64,000 nt of DNA from Skermania piniformis (GTDB lineage: Bacteria > Actinomycetota > Actinomycetes > Mycobacteriales > Mycobacteriaceae): assembly GCF_019285775.1 (NCBI RefSeq), contig NZ_CP079105.1, positions 2,046,001-2,110,000 of the forward strand. Direction: 5' to 3'. Positions within the stretch are counted from its first letter, which is position 1. Each line of letters starts with the position of its first letter. Under the pieces are notes generated by a model. It did not search any database. It was given only the letters and a program-made list of their open reading frames with translations, and was not told where the DNA came from. This document shows, piece after piece, positions 40,719 through 52,900 of this stretch. Made by a program: the position numbers and the translations under genes.

Positions 40719-40850
40719 AGTATTCGTCCTCCGAAGTGCGCCTGTACGTCCCCCGACGTGATCGCTCTGAGATCAGACGCAGTCAATGTAGCCGATGTGT
40801 GACCGCAGCGCCGCCGTCGAGTGATTTGTCGTCGCGTGTTCTCTCGGTCT

Positions 40851-41531
40851 TCAGCCGGCAGATGCCGAGGAACCGGCCCATGCCGCGAACGCTCCCGGGT
40901 TGCGGGTTTGCAACAACACCCGCCCCGGTCCGGTGAAATCGAAGACCAGGCCCTCGCCGGACTTCAGGGATTGGATCGAGCGCCCGGCGACGGCGCGACG
41001 CATCCGGAACGTCATCGCCAGGTCGTAGGCGACCACATGCCCGGTGTCGATGGTCACCTGCTCGCCCGGTGCCAGATCGAACACGTCGATGGCGCCGTAC
41101 ACGCCGAGCACCACCTCGCCGTTCCCGTGCGCGCGCATCCCGAAGCCGCCTTCACCGCCGAACAGGTTGGTGAATCCGCCCCACTTGCCCTCCACCTCGA
41201 CGCCGTACGAGCTGGCCAGCCAGCCACCACGGGTGATGAAGTACGGCCGCTCGGGCGTGATCTGCAGGGCCAGCGCATCACCGGGCAAGGCCGACGCCAC
41301 GTCCACCCAGCCGCCATCGGGCGGCGCGGTGAACGTGGTGACGAAGAACGACTCGCCCGCCAGCACCGACCGTTTCAACCCGGCGATGATTCCGCCCTCG
41401 GCCTTGGCCTGCACCTGCACGCCGGCCGAGTGGGCGATCATCGCCCCACTCTCCACCCGGACCGGCTCCTGCGGACCGAGGAAGCAACGAGCGACCGTGT
41501 AGGCCGGGTTGTGGCGAAGTTGAATCTGCAC
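40851..41531 (-). CDS. AIM24-family protein
   Basis: 226-residue protein of the AIM24/TIGR00266 family, with double-stranded beta-helix repeats. Visible are a Gly-rich second half (GGWLASSYGVEVEGKWGGF and GFGMRAHGNGEVVLGVYG) and an FDLAPGEQVTIDTGHVVAYD segment. In bacteria its biochemical role is not settled. GTG start at 41531 is 14 bases after the mpa stop, suggesting co-transcription with the proteasomal ATPase. Cytosolic, with no signal peptide. Confidence 0.86.
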   Translation of the reverse strand: MQIQLRHNPAYTVARCFLGPQEPVRVESGAMIAHSAGVQVQAKAEGGIIAGLKRSVLAGESFFVTTFTAPPDGGWVDVASALPGDALALQITPERPYFITRGGWLASSYGVEVEGKWGGFTNLFGGEGGFGMRAHGNGEVVLGVYGAIDVFDLAPGEQVTIDTGHVVAYDLAMTFRMRRAVAGRSIQSLKSGEGLVFDFTGPGRVLLQTRNPGAFAAWAGSSASAG

Positions 41532-41545
41532 GCCGTGCAGACTAG

Positions 41546-43306
41546 CTACAGGTACTGGCCGGTGTTGGATTCGGTGTCGATCGCCCGGCTGGCACTGGCG
41601 TTCTTGCCGGTGACCAGTGTCCGGATATAGACGATCCGCTCACCCTTCTTCCCGGAGATACGAGCCCAGTCGTCCGGATTCGTCGTGTTCGGCAGGTCCT
41701 CGTTCTCGGAGAACTCGTCGACGATCGAATCGAACAGATGCTGGATCCGCAGACCCGGTGCGCCGGTATCGAGCACCGCCTTGATCGCGTACTTCTTCGA
41801 TCGATCCACGATGTTCTGGATCATCGCGCCCGAATTGAAGTCCTTGAAGTACAGGACCTCCTTGTCCCCGTTGGCATAGGTCACCTCGAGAAACCGGTTG
41901 TCCTCGCTCTCGGCGTACATCCGATCGACCACCCGCTCGATCATCGCCCGGACACACGCTGCCCGATCGCCACCGAACTCGGCGATGTCGTCGGCGTGCA
42001 CCGGCAGCGACTCGGTCAGGTACTTGGAGAAGATGTCCTGCGCCGACTCGGCGTCCGGCCGCTCGATCTTGATTTTCACGTCGAGCCGACCGGGCCGCAG
42101 GATCGCCGGATCGATCATGTCCTCCCGGTTGGAGGCACCGATCACGATGACGTTCTCCAGGCCCTCGACCCCGTCGATCTCGCTGAGCAGCTGCGGCACC
42201 ACGGTGGTCTCGACATCGGAGGACACGCCGGAACCGCGGGTCCGGAAGATCGAGTCCATCTCGTCGAAGAACACGATCACCGGCGTCCCCTCCGACGCCT
42301 TCTCCCGGGCGCGCTGGAAGATGATCCGGATGTGCCGCTCGGTCTCGCCGACGAACTTGTTCAGCAGCTCCGGGCCCTTGATGTTGAGGAAGTACGACTT
42401 CGCCTCCCGGGCGTCGTCGCCGCGGGCCTCGGCGATCTTCTTCGCCAGCGAGTTCGCCACCGCCTTGGCGATCAGCGTCTTGCCGCAGCCGGGCGGGCCG
42501 TAGAGCAAGACCCCCTTCGGCGGGCGCAACGAATATTCGTGGAACAGATCCTTGTGCAAGAACGGCAGCTCGACCGCGTCCCGGATCTGTTCGATCTGCC
42601 GACCGAGGCCGCCGATGTCGTTGTAGTCGACGTCGGGCACCTCCTCCAGCACCAGGTCCTCCACCTCGGCCTTGGGCACCCGCTCGAAAGCGAATCCGGC
42701 CTTGGTGTCGACCAACAGCGAATCTCCCGGCCGCAGCCGACGAATCGGGATATCCGGATTGGCCAGATCGTCGTCGCAGGCGACCTTGGCCAGCGGCGCG
42801 GCCAGCCACACCACCCGCTCCTCGTCGGCATGTCCGACCACCAGCGCCCGCTGGCCGTCGTCGAGGACCTCGCGCAGCGTGCTGATCTCGCCGACCCGCT
42901 CGTACGGGCCGACCTCGACCACGGTCAGTGCCTCGTTCAGCCGCAGCGTCCGGCCTTGCTCCAGGCCGGCCAGCTCGATGTTCGGCGAGCAGGTCAGTCG
43001 CATCTTGCGGCCCGAGGTGAAGACGTCGACCGTCTGGTCCGGATGCACACCGAGCAGCACGCCGTAGCCGCTCGGTGGCTGGCCGAGCCGATCCACCTCC
43101 TCGCGTAGCGCCACCAGTTGTTCCCGGGCGTCCCGCAAGGTGTCCATCAGCTTGGTGTTGCGGATGGTCAGCGCCTCGATCCGGGCCTCGGCCTCACGCG
43201 CTCGATCGGGTGAATCGATCATCTGCCGGCGGAGCGCGGCGATCTCGGCACGGGCGGCATCGAGCTCTCGCCAGGGATCCGAATCGGTGTTCTCGATTGG
43301 GCTCAT
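41546..43306 (-). CDS. mpa: Proteasome-associated AAA ATPase Mpa/ARC
   Basis: 586-residue hexameric unfoldase that feeds pupylated proteins into the 20S core. An N-terminal coiled coil (about residues 12-75) captures Pup, and two OB-fold domains follow. The AAA domain has Walker A GPPGCGKT (about 269-276) and Walker [11 protein letters not shown] (about 342-351). The protein ends QYL, the penultimate-Tyr motif that docks on the alpha ring. ATG 43306 follows GGAGGAG. It is about 5 kb from dop-pup-prcBA-pafA, the normal split arrangement in mycolic-acid bacteria. Confidence 0.97.
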   Translation of the reverse strand: MSPIENTDSDPWRELDAARAEIAALRRQMIDSPDRAREAEARIEALTIRNTKLMDTLRDAREQLVALREEVDRLGQPPSGYGVLLGVHPDQTVDVFTSGRKMRLTCSPNIELAGLEQGRTLRLNEALTVVEVGPYERVGEISTLREVLDDGQRALVVGHADEERVVWLAAPLAKVACDDDLANPDIPIRRLRPGDSLLVDTKAGFAFERVPKAEVEDLVLEEVPDVDYNDIGGLGRQIEQIRDAVELPFLHKDLFHEYSLRPPKGVLLYGPPGCGKTLIAKAVANSLAKKIAEARGDDAREAKSYFLNIKGPELLNKFVGETERHIRIIFQRAREKASEGTPVIVFFDEMDSIFRTRGSGVSSDVETTVVPQLLSEIDGVEGLENVIVIGASNREDMIDPAILRPGRLDVKIKIERPDAESAQDIFSKYLTESLPVHADDIAEFGGDRAACVRAMIERVVDRMYAESEDNRFLEVTYANGDKEVLYFKDFNSGAMIQNIVDRSKKYAIKAVLDTGAPGLRIQHLFDSIVDEFSENEDLPNTTNPDDWARISGKKGERIVYIRTLVTGKNASASRAIDTESNTGQYL

Positions 43307-43411
43307 CTGCCGCTCCTCCCAGTACCGGTCACACAACGCTACCGGCGATCCCGGACAACTGCTGTCCGACACGAGTCTGGACCAGGTCACGGGGGGTGCG
43401 CGTGGTCTGTG

Positions 43412-45104
<1,693 letters not shown>

Positions 45105-45129
45105 GGATGCGTTCCTTTCGGGTTGCGGA

Positions 45130-45411
45130 TCAGAGGTGGCGGTAGACGTCCTCGAGCCGCAGCCCCCGGCCCAGCATCAACACCTGCACCCAGTACAGCA
45201 GCTGCGAAATCTCCTCGGCCAGGGCGTCGTCGCTTTCGTGCTCGGCGGCCAGCCAGACCTCGCCGGCCTCTTCGAGCACCTTCTTGCCGTGGCTGTGCAC
45301 GCCGGCGTCGAGCGCGGCGACCGTGCCCGAACCGGCCGGGCGAGTGACCGCCTTGTCGGCCAGCTCGGCGAACAGCGAGTCGAACGATTTCACGAGGCGT
45401 GATTCTCGCAC
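45130..45411 (-). CDS. hisE: Phosphoribosyl-ATP pyrophosphohydrolase HisE
   Basis: 93-residue all-alpha MazG-like enzyme hydrolysing PR-ATP to PR-AMP in histidine biosynthesis. Metal-binding Glu/Asp pattern [14 protein letters not shown] followed by [17 protein letters not shown] 45411 gives 93 residues, the same as the M. tuberculosis protein; GTG 45393 is an alternative. First gene of the hisE-hisG-trmI group, with its start 46 bases downstream of the acyltransferase stop. Confidence 0.94.
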   Translation of the reverse strand: MRESRLVKSFDSLFAELADKAVTRPAGSGTVAALDAGVHSHGKKVLEEAGEVWLAAEHESDDALAEEISQLLYWVQVLMLGRGLRLEDVYRHL

Positions 45412-45457
45412 GTGCCCGCTGTCCGCCCGTCGGCAGCAGCGCCGCCGGCCCGGGTGC

Positions 45458-47293
45458 TCAGGCCTCCAGCAACGCCGCCAGCTCGTTCGCGGCGATCGGC
45501 AGCTGCTGGGCGAACATCTGCATCTGCGCCTCGACCCGCTTCGGCGTGCTCAGGTACAGGTTCCACCGAGCCGGGAGCAGGGCGTAGGCCAGGCCGATGC
45601 ACTGCTCGCTGGTCGAGCCGAACCCGAAGAACTGGATGTTCACCGACGGCGCCGAGCTGGTGCTCAGGTAATCGTCGCGCATGATCGTCCAGCCCGGGCT
45701 GGTGTACAACGCCAGCGGAGCATCGAGTCCGGCGCCACGGCCCTGCTCGATCAGCCGCCGCTGCAGCAGCTGCAGCTCCCACAGATGCTGCTCCGGTGCG
45801 GCACCGGACTGGCACTGCTTGGCCCGGGCCACATGCGCGTCGATCGCCGCCCGCAGCGTGGTGCGCCTGGTGTCGTCGTCGGCCGCCGGGTCGTCCATCG
45901 CCGCGACGAACTCGAGCACCTGGGGGGTTACCACGCGCATCGCCTCGGTCCGCCCGTTCTGAAACTGCCGCGTGGCGATCGACTCGTAGGTGGCGCCGTT
46001 GAAACCCTTGGCCCGCTTGTGGGCGAGCTGGTACGCCATCTGCACGAAACCGTCGGGCGAGACCTTCATCGCCTTCACCCGCGGTGCATCGAAGCCCGCG
46101 ACGTCCATCCCGAGATACGCCATGTCGGCTGCGTACTGCGCGAAATCGGCTGCCGCGGCACCGATGTCGGCGCGTTGGGCATCGGTGAGCTCGAATCGCA
46201 CCGGGCTCACCGCCGGCGTGCCCTGATCGCGGGCGCCGGCGTCCGCGGCGTGCTCGGCCGAGGTCTTCTCCAGCAGGAAGTCGACGAAGCCGAGGATCGT
46301 CGTGCCGTCCAGCCCCAGGTGCTCGCTGTTGATCCCGGCCCGGCCGTCGGCGAACACGATCAGCGACACCGACTTGTCGAACCACCGATTGCCGGCGTCC
46401 CCGTGGAGCAGGTGATCGCTGGCCTGCTGTTCGTCGACCGGCTCGAGATCGTCGAGCGCGAGGAAGAACAACGCCGTCTCCACCGCGTCGAAGGCGTCCT
46501 TGTTGGCCGGCAGCAGACCGTCCCGGGCGGCCGCCCACTCCGCCCGCGCCTTCGTGGTCAGCGCACCCACGGCGGCGTCGGCCGGGTTGGCCTCGGCGCC
46601 GAGCCGGATCACCTCGGACAGACCCGCGGCCAGATCGGTCAGGCTGTACGGCACGCCGTCGGGGCCCACCACATCCATCGTGAACAGGTTGCGGCGGTAG
46701 CTCACGGCGATATGCCGCGCAGTGGACGGGCCCGGCTCGGCCTCGGTGTACGGCATCCGCACCGTGTCCTGCACCGCTCCCGGGATCCGGGTCTCGGAGA
46801 ACAGGAACTTCTGCTGCTCCATCGACTGCGGCACCCCGCGGGCCACCGCCGGCGGCATCGTCTCCGCGTCCACCCGCAGCTTGTAGTCGACCGCGCCGGC
46901 GATCAGTCCGGCCGCTCGATCCACCTGGTTCTCGCCCGTGTCGTTGAACAGGAAGAAGAAGTTGGCGTTCAGTGCGATCCGGTCGCGCCGACCCAGATAA
47001 CGCGACTGCCAGAAGTCGTCCAGCCAGCTGGCCACTCCCGGGGTGGCGTCGTACTCGACGAGTGCCGCCTGCAGCGCGTGCGCGGGGCTGTCCGGCGCGA
47101 GAAACTGCGACACCGCCTGCTCGGTGTCGGCGAGCTGCTCGGCGGTGAGCAACGGGGCACACCACTCGACGACCCGGGCGCAGCTCTGCTCGAGCGTCGG
47201 CAACGGCACCCGGGGCAGTCGATCTTCGTTTCCGAACGTGCGGTCGGACAGCGGCGCGGTCGGATCGGCGCCCGGCTGATCGGTACGAGTCAT
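45458..47293 (-). CDS. Choline/carnitine O-acyltransferase-family protein
   Basis: 611-residue member of a family best known from eukaryotic carnitine and choline acetyltransferases. The catalytic His lies in [13 protein letters not shown] (His about 323), with the Asp-Gly after it. The STS-type site appears as [18 protein letters not shown] followed by [11 protein letters not shown]. It would move an acyl group between CoA and a betaine- or amino-alcohol hydroxyl. ATG 47293 overlaps the stop of the methyltransferase gene (ATGA), so it is the third gene of an oxygenase-methyltransferase-acyltransferase operon. The length is normal. The acceptor is unknown; the context suggests a hydroxylated, N-methylated molecule. 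No signal peptide. Confidence 0.88.
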   Translation of the reverse strand: MTRTDQPGADPTAPLSDRTFGNEDRLPRVPLPTLEQSCARVVEWCAPLLTAEQLADTEQAVSQFLAPDSPAHALQAALVEYDATPGVASWLDDFWQSRYLGRRDRIALNANFFFLFNDTGENQVDRAAGLIAGAVDYKLRVDAETMPPAVARGVPQSMEQQKFLFSETRIPGAVQDTVRMPYTEAEPGPSTARHIAVSYRRNLFTMDVVGPDGVPYSLTDLAAGLSEVIRLGAEANPADAAVGALTTKARAEWAAARDGLLPANKDAFDAVETALFFLALDDLEPVDEQQASDHLLHGDAGNRWFDKSVSLIVFADGRAGINSEHLGLDGTTILGFVDFLLEKTSAEHAADAGARDQGTPAVSPVRFELTDAQRADIGAAAADFAQYAADMAYLGMDVAGFDAPRVKAMKVSPDGFVQMAYQLAHKRAKGFNGATYESIATRQFQNGRTEAMRVVTPQVLEFVAAMDDPAADDDTRRTTLRAAIDAHVARAKQCQSGAAPEQHLWELQLLQRRLIEQGRGAGLDAPLALYTSPGWTIMRDDYLSTSSAPSVNIQFFGFGSTSEQCIGLAYALLPARWNLYLSTPKRVEAQMQMFAQQLPIAANELAALLEA

Positions 47294-48168
47294 ACGGAAG
47301 GTTCTATCGCACCGGCGTCCGGGTGCGGTCGGGAGATGAACAATTGTGCGTAGAACCACCCCTCCGACTCCAGCCCGGAGGGATCGATTCCACTGTGCCC
47401 CAACGTTTCCAACACCTGCTCCTGCTCGCGCTCGTCGGCGAACCGGCGCTGCCGGAACACTCCGTCCACCTGCTCGGTCTGGTAGCCCAGCCGGTCCAGC
47501 TCCGCGCGCATCGCGTCGAAGGAGAACATCCGCAGCACGAAGTGGGCCATCCACGGCCGGCGCCGCGCTGCCCGGGCGACGCGACCGATCGTGCGTTCGG
47601 TGACGTAACCGATACAGCCGGTGGAGAACACCAGGTCGACGTCGGCCAACTGGTCGCGTTGTGCCGCAGTCGGATCGGCCTGCTCCAGGTCGGCATGCAG
47701 TGCGTCGTCGAGAAATCCGGCCGCCCGGGCGTAATCCAGCGCGGGCTCGGACGCGTCCAGCCCGATGAACCGGATATCGCCGATTCCGCTGCGCGAGCGC
47801 ACCATCGCCCGGTCGCGCGCCGCCAGTTCGGCGGCGCCGGTGGACTCGGCGGTCTGGTAATGCTCGGCCAGCTCACGCATCGTCGTATCGCAGCGCAACA
47901 GGGCGGCGTTGATCCCGTAGCTGCAGCCGACGTCCAGGATCGTCGGGGTGTCGACCTGCCGGTCCGCCCGATAATCTTTGATCAGCTTGCGGAAGTACGG
48001 TTTTGCCAGTTCCGGAATGCAATAGCCGAGTTTGGTGAGTTCGGCGTAGTACGCGCGCGGATCGGGCTGGGTATACACATGGTCGAAGGACTGCTTCGCG
48101 GCGTCGGGATCGGGCGCCGGCACCTCCTGGCTCGGTCGTACGGTCGGGGCGGGTGGGTCACTGCGCAC
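47290..48168 (-). CDS. SAM-dependent methyltransferase
   Basis: 292-residue class I methyltransferase. SAM motif I is PTILDVGCSYGINAALL, the acidic loop is IRFIGLDASEPALDYA, and post-I/motif IV is VDLVFSTGCIGYVTE. The N-terminal 70 residues (FDHVYTQPDPRAYYAELTKLGYCIPELAKPYF begins there) are outside the core and may recognise substrate. Methyl acceptor not predictable; an amine giving a betaine would suit the neighbours. GTG start, 23 bases after the oxygenase stop, with GGAAGGAG about 11 bases upstream; coupled to the acyltransferase downstream. Confidence 0.85.
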   Translation of the reverse strand: MRSDPPAPTVRPSQEVPAPDPDAAKQSFDHVYTQPDPRAYYAELTKLGYCIPELAKPYFRKLIKDYRADRQVDTPTILDVGCSYGINAALLRCDTTMRELAEHYQTAESTGAAELAARDRAMVRSRSGIGDIRFIGLDASEPALDYARAAGFLDDALHADLEQADPTAAQRDQLADVDLVFSTGCIGYVTERTIGRVARAARRRPWMAHFVLRMFSFDAMRAELDRLGYQTEQVDGVFRQRRFADEREQEQVLETLGHSGIDPSGLESEGWFYAQLFISRPHPDAGAIEPSV

Positions 48169-48191
48169 GGTGTGTGGAACTCCTTCCGGCG

Positions 48192-49070
48192 TCAGTCCAG
48201 CAGGCGATCACCGCGCACGGCGTGCGCGGCTGCAGCGTGATGCGCGGGCAACACGCGGCCGAACAGTTGCCTGGTGCGTTCGACGGCGCCGATCACGCCC
48301 GGTCGATCGCTGTAGGCGAAGATTGCCGAATGCCGGGCGGTCGTCCCGGCGACCGGCGTGACCCGGTGCAGCGAGAACCGACCCTGGAACAGCTGCAGAT
48401 CCCCCGGCCGGAGCTCCAGCTGCCGCACGAATCGGTCACCGGTGCCGCGCAGTACCGCGGCGATATCGGCGAAGTTCTCGGTCGCCGGGGTCCGGATGTT
48501 CGGGCAGTACTCGAAGCTGCCGCCGGACTCGGACCGCTGGGTGAGCATGCTGACCGTGAACTCGTTGGTGTCGAAGTGCCACGGATGTGACATGCCGGGT
48601 GACACCACGTTGAGGCACAGCCCGGCGAGCGGATCGGCGTACTCGTACAGCGCCGGCAGCTGGAAACAGTCGGCGACGAACTGCTGGAACACCGCGCTGG
48701 TATAGAGCTGGTGGATCAGCGCGTCCGCCGGAATCTGGTCTCGGGCGACGAAGGCATTTCCCCGGTCCATCTGCAGCCGGGCCGGATGGTCGTCGGGCAG
48801 TACGGTATCGAGCGGAATATTGTAGGCGTTGACCCGTTCGACCCGGTAGTGCGCGGCCGGCGCCACGGCGGCACCTTGCGCGCGGAGCTCCGCGCGTAGC
48901 TCGGGCCGGATGAAATCGGGGAGCACGCTGCAGCCGTCCTGGCCGAGTTCCGCGCGAGCGCGGTCGACCACCGCGCGCCACGCAGCGCTGCCCGGGTCGT
49001 CGAGCGGATATCGATGTGTGTCGACCACGTCGTCGATGACCTGGGTATGCGCGCTTCCCATGGATTCCAT
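48192..49070 (-). CDS. Fe(II)/2-oxoglutarate-dependent oxygenase (HalD/BesD-like)
   Basis: 292-residue cupin-fold oxygenase. The iron facial triad reads HPWHFDTNEF (His about 163, Asp about 165) and distal His in FSLHRVTPV (about 234). The Arg downstream in TTARHSAIFAYSDR should bind 2-oxoglutarate. The overall wording resembles the amino-acid halogenase/hydroxylase group around BesD/HalD. The Asp in HxD (not Gly or Ala) argues for a hydroxylase, not a halogenase. ATG 49070 has a GGA site; ATG 49061 is possible. First gene of the three-gene operon, with a promoter just upstream. A free amino acid or small amine substrate is inference. Confidence 0.8.
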   Translation of the reverse strand: MESMGSAHTQVIDDVVDTHRYPLDDPGSAAWRAVVDRARAELGQDGCSVLPDFIRPELRAELRAQGAAVAPAAHYRVERVNAYNIPLDTVLPDDHPARLQMDRGNAFVARDQIPADALIHQLYTSAVFQQFVADCFQLPALYEYADPLAGLCLNVVSPGMSHPWHFDTNEFTVSMLTQRSESGGSFEYCPNIRTPATENFADIAAVLRGTGDRFVRQLELRPGDLQLFQGRFSLHRVTPVAGTTARHSAIFAYSDRPGVIGAVERTRQLFGRVLPAHHAAAAHAVRGDRLLD

Positions 49071-49132
49071 TGTCCAGATGCGATCCGACGCCCGCCGCGA
49101 GCAGCCTGAACTGGGACAGTGAAAGATCACAC

Positions 49133-49161
49133 GTTGTAGCGCGCAGCATGTTTTTTTACAA
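49133..49161 (-). promoter_or_regulatory. Sigma-70-like promoter of oxygenase operon
   Basis: On the minus strand TTGTAA (49161-49156) and TACAAC (49138-49133) are separated by 17 bases, close to the housekeeping -35/-10 pattern, in a conspicuous T-rich patch (49151-49157 on the plus strand). It lies about 60 bases upstream of the oxygenase start. Confidence 0.6.
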
Positions 49162-49174
49162 TGTAGACCGCGTC

Positions 49175-49194
49175 ATCCGGGGAAAATTCCGGAT
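49175..49194. repeat. Inverted repeat ATCCGG-N8-CCGGAT upstream of oxygenase-operon promoter
   Basis: Perfect 6-base arms with an AT-rich 8-base spacer, 14 bases upstream of the -35 box of the promoter above. Position fits an activator site for the oxygenase operon, or an operator in front of it. Note that the same ATCCGG word recurs upstream of the FKBP lipoprotein gene. Confidence 0.5.
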
Positions 49195-49237
49195 TTCCGT
49201 TCGGAACGCACCGATATTTCGGTCGCGGGGATGTTGC

Positions 49238-49924
49238 TCAGCTGGTGTAGGCACGCTGCAGATCGGCGAGCTGCAATCCGCGCAACGAGGTGCGGACAGT
49301 CCGGCCCGGCCCGGTGGGCACCGCGATCTCCGAGGGCACCGCCAGCACTGCGCAACCGGCGGCCTCAGCGGCCGCGACGCCGGTGGGTGAGTCTTCGATC
49401 GCCAGACAATTGCCGATCGGGACGTCGAGCAGCTCCGCCGCCCGCCGATACGGGTCGGGTGCCGGCTTGCCGCGAACGACCTCGTCGCCACACACGGTCA
49501 CATCGAAATGCGCTCGGTCGAGCGTGTCCAGGGCAACCTCGGTCAGCCGTCGCTGGGTATTGGTCACCAGCGCCGTCCGCAGACCGGCGGCCCGGACCGT
49601 TGCCAGCGCGGTCGCCGCGCCCGGCCGCCAGTCGATGCCCCGGGCGAACAGTTCGGTCACCCGGTTCTCCAACCAGGCCGTGGCCGTGGTCAGTGCGGCC
49701 GGAGTCGGCTCCCGGCCGACCGACGCGAAGATGATCTGCAACGCGGCCGGTCCGGCCGAGCCGACCAGTGCGTGCCTGGTCTCGTCGGTCATCACCCCGC
49801 CCAGCTGCACGGACAGCTCGCGCACCGCCACATCCCACAGCTTCTCCGAGTCGAGCAGGGTGCCGTCCATGTCCCACAAGACGGCCGCCGGAAGCCGATG
49901 GTCGCCGGCAGGTGCCGATGTCAC
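49238..49924 (-). CDS. HAD-family hydrolase (beta-phosphoglucomutase/phosphatase-like)
   Basis: 228-residue HAD phosphatase. Nucleophile motif I is LWDMDGTLLDSEK, motif II is ALVTNT, the Lys of motif III is RGKPAPDPY and motif IV is LAIEDSPTGVAAA. The helical cap lies between motifs I and II. It would hydrolyse a small phosphorylated metabolite; the substrate is not predictable. GTG start overlaps the metH stop (GTGA), so it is cotranscribed with methionine synthase. Alternatives are phosphoglycolate- or sugar-phosphatase activity. Confidence 0.88.
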   Translation of the reverse strand: MTSAPAGDHRLPAAVLWDMDGTLLDSEKLWDVAVRELSVQLGGVMTDETRHALVGSAGPAALQIIFASVGREPTPAALTTATAWLENRVTELFARGIDWRPGAATALATVRAAGLRTALVTNTQRRLTEVALDTLDRAHFDVTVCGDEVVRGKPAPDPYRRAAELLDVPIGNCLAIEDSPTGVAAAEAAGCAVLAVPSEIAVPTGPGRTVRTSLRGLQLADLQRAYTS

Positions 49925-52900
49925 GTGCTGAAATACTTCGCCTCGGGATGGTGCAGCACGAACGCATCGGTGGATTGCTCCGGATGCAACTGCAACTCCT
50001 CGCTGAGCGTCACCCCGATCCGGTCCGCGCCGAGGAACTCCACCAACGCCGCGCGGTCGTCCAGATCCGGGCAGGCGGCGTAGCCGAAGGAGAACCGGGC
50101 GCCGCGGTAACCGAGCTTGAAATACTCGGCGACGTCGGCCGGGTCGTCGCCCGCGATACCCAGATCGGCGCGCACCCGCTTGTGCCAGTACTCGGCCAGC
50201 GCCTCGGTCAGCTGGACCCCGATCCCGTGCACCTCGAGATAGTCACGATAGGAGTTCGCCGCGAACAGCTCGTTGGCGAAGTCGGCGATCGGCTGTCCCA
50301 TCGTGACCAACTGCAACGGGAGCACGTCCACCGTGCCGGTCGCGAGCGCGCGCTCGCGGGAGCGGACGAAGTCGGCGATGCCGAGGAACCGGTCTCGCTG
50401 CTGGCGGGGGAACCGGAACCGGAACCGGGCCACCGCGTCCGGTGTGGGTTCGGCAAGCACGATCACCTCGTCGCCCTGGCTCACCACCGGCGCGTAGCCG
50501 TACACCACCGCGGCGTGGGACAGCACCCCCGCGGTCGCGAGCCGGTCCAGCCAGTACCGCAGCCGCGGTCGGCCTTCCGTCTCGACCAGCTCGTCGTAGC
50601 TCGGCCCGGCTCCCCCGCGCTGGCCGCGCAGACCCCACTGACCGAGGAACAGCGCGCGCTCGTCGAGCAGGCCACGGTACTCGGCCAGCGCGACCCCTTT
50701 GACGATCCGGGTTCCCCAGAACGGCGGCGCCGGCACCGCGTCGAGTTCGGCGACGTCGGAGCGGGCGGGCACCTGCACAGGGGTCTCGGCCGCCTTGCGG
50801 CGCTCGGCGATTCGCTTGGATCGTTCGTGCCGGGCGCGACGCTCGGCGGCCTGCTCCGCCGCGGCGAGCTGTTCCGGGCTGTCCGGAGCAGTGCCGCCGC
50901 CGCGCTTGCGGGTCATGATCGCGTCCATCAGCCGCAAGCCCTCGAAAGCGTCACGGGCGTAGCTGACTTCGCCGTGATAGACCTCGGTCAGGTCGTTCTC
51001 CACGTAGGACCGGGTGAGCGCGGCCCCGCCGAGTAGCACCGGGAATTGCTCCGCCATCCCGCGGGCGTTCAGCTCGGCCAGGTTCTCCTTCATCACCACG
51101 GTCGACTTGACCAGCAGGCCGGACATGCCGATCACGTCGGCTTTCTTGTCCACGGCGGCGTCGACGATTGCCGCGATCGGCTGTTTGATTCCGAGATTCA
51201 CCACTTCGTAGCCGTTGTTGGACAAGATGATGTCCACCAGGTTCTTGCCGATGTCGTGCACGTCACCCTTCACCGTGGCCAGCACGATCCGGCCCTTGCC
51301 GGCGTCGTCGGTTGCCTCCATGTGCGGTTCCAGATGCGATACGGCGGCTTTCATCACCTCGGCGGACTGCAACACGAACGGCAGCTGCATCTGCCCGGAC
51401 CCGAACAGCTCGCCGACCGTCTTCATCCCGGCCAGCAGGGTCTCGTTGATGATCTGCAGCGGTGGCACCGTCTGCATCGCCTGGTCCAGATCGGTATCGA
51501 GGCCGTTGCGGTCGCCGTCCACGATCCGCCGCTCCAACCGCTCGAACAGGGGTAACGCCGCCAGCTCGTCGGCGCGGGAGGCCCGCGCGTCCGCCGCCGA
51601 CACCCCCTCGAACATGGTCATCAACGTCTGCAGCGGGTCGTAGTCGTCCCGCCGCCGGTCGTAGACCAGATCCAGCGCGGCGGTGCGCTGATCCTCCGGG
51701 ATCCGGGCCATCGGCAGGATCTTCGACGCGTGCACGATCGCGGTATCCAGCCCGGCTTCGACGCACTCGTGCATGAACACCGAGTTCAGCACCTGCCGCG
51801 CCGCCGGGTTCAACCCGAACGAGATGTTGGACAGGCCCAACGTGGTCTGCACCCGCGGATGCCGTTGTTTCAGCTCGCGGATCGCCTCGATGGTCTCGAT
51901 GCCGTCGCGGCGGGACTCTTCCTGGCCGGTGCCCAGCGTGAAGGTGAGCGTGTCGACGATGATCGACGACTCGTCCAGACCCCAGTTGCCGGTGATGTCG
52001 GCGATCAGCCGCTCGGCGATCTGCACCTTCTTTGCGGCGGTGCGGGCCTGGCCCTCCTCGTCGATGGTCAACGCGACCACGGCGGCGCCGTGCTCGGCGA
52101 CCAGCGCCATCGTGGTGTGGAAGCGCGACTCCGGCCCGTCGCCGTCCTCGTAGTTCACCGAGTTCACCGCGCACCGCCCACCCAGATGCTCGAGCCCGGT
52201 GCGGAGCACGTCGATCTCGGTGGAATCCAGCATGATCGGCAACGTGGATGCGGTGGCCAGGCGGCCGGCCAGCTCGGCCATGTCGGCAGCGCCGTCCCGG
52301 CCGACGTAGTCGACGCAGACGTCCAGCAGGTGCGCACCGTCGCGGGTCTGGTCTTTGGCGATCTCCAGGCAACGCTGCCAATCCGCGGCCAGCATCGCCT
52401 CGCGGAAGGCTTTCGAACCGTTGGCGTTGGTGCGCTCGCCGATCATCAGTATCGATGCGTCCTGGGCGAACGGAACCGCCGAATACAGGCTGGACACCGC
52501 CGGCTCCGGAGTCGGGGTGCGGACCCCACGCGGTGCGGCGTGGACCGCGTCGGCGAGCTGCCGGATGTGCTCGGGTGTCGTCCCGCAGCATCCCCCGACC
52601 AGCGCCAAGCCGAACTCGCCGACGAACCCGGACAGCGCCTGCGCCAACTCGGCCGGACCGAGCGGATACTCCGCGCCGTGGGCGCCCAGTACCGGCAGAC
52701 CGGCGTTCGGCATCACCGACACCGGGATCCGAGCGTGCCGCGACAGGTGCCGCAGATGCTCGCTCATCTCGTCCGGGCCGGTAGCGCAGTTCAGCCCGAT
52801 CATGTCGATCCCGAGCGGTTCCAGCGCGGTCAGGGCCGCGCCGATCTCGCTGCCGACCAGCATCGTGCCGGTGGTTTCCACCGTGACGTGGGTGATGATC

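Noticed and set aside
48192-49070. Halogenase activity for the oxygenase
   Set aside because: The iron motif is HFD; halogenases of this fold replace the Asp with Gly or Ala to make room for chloride.
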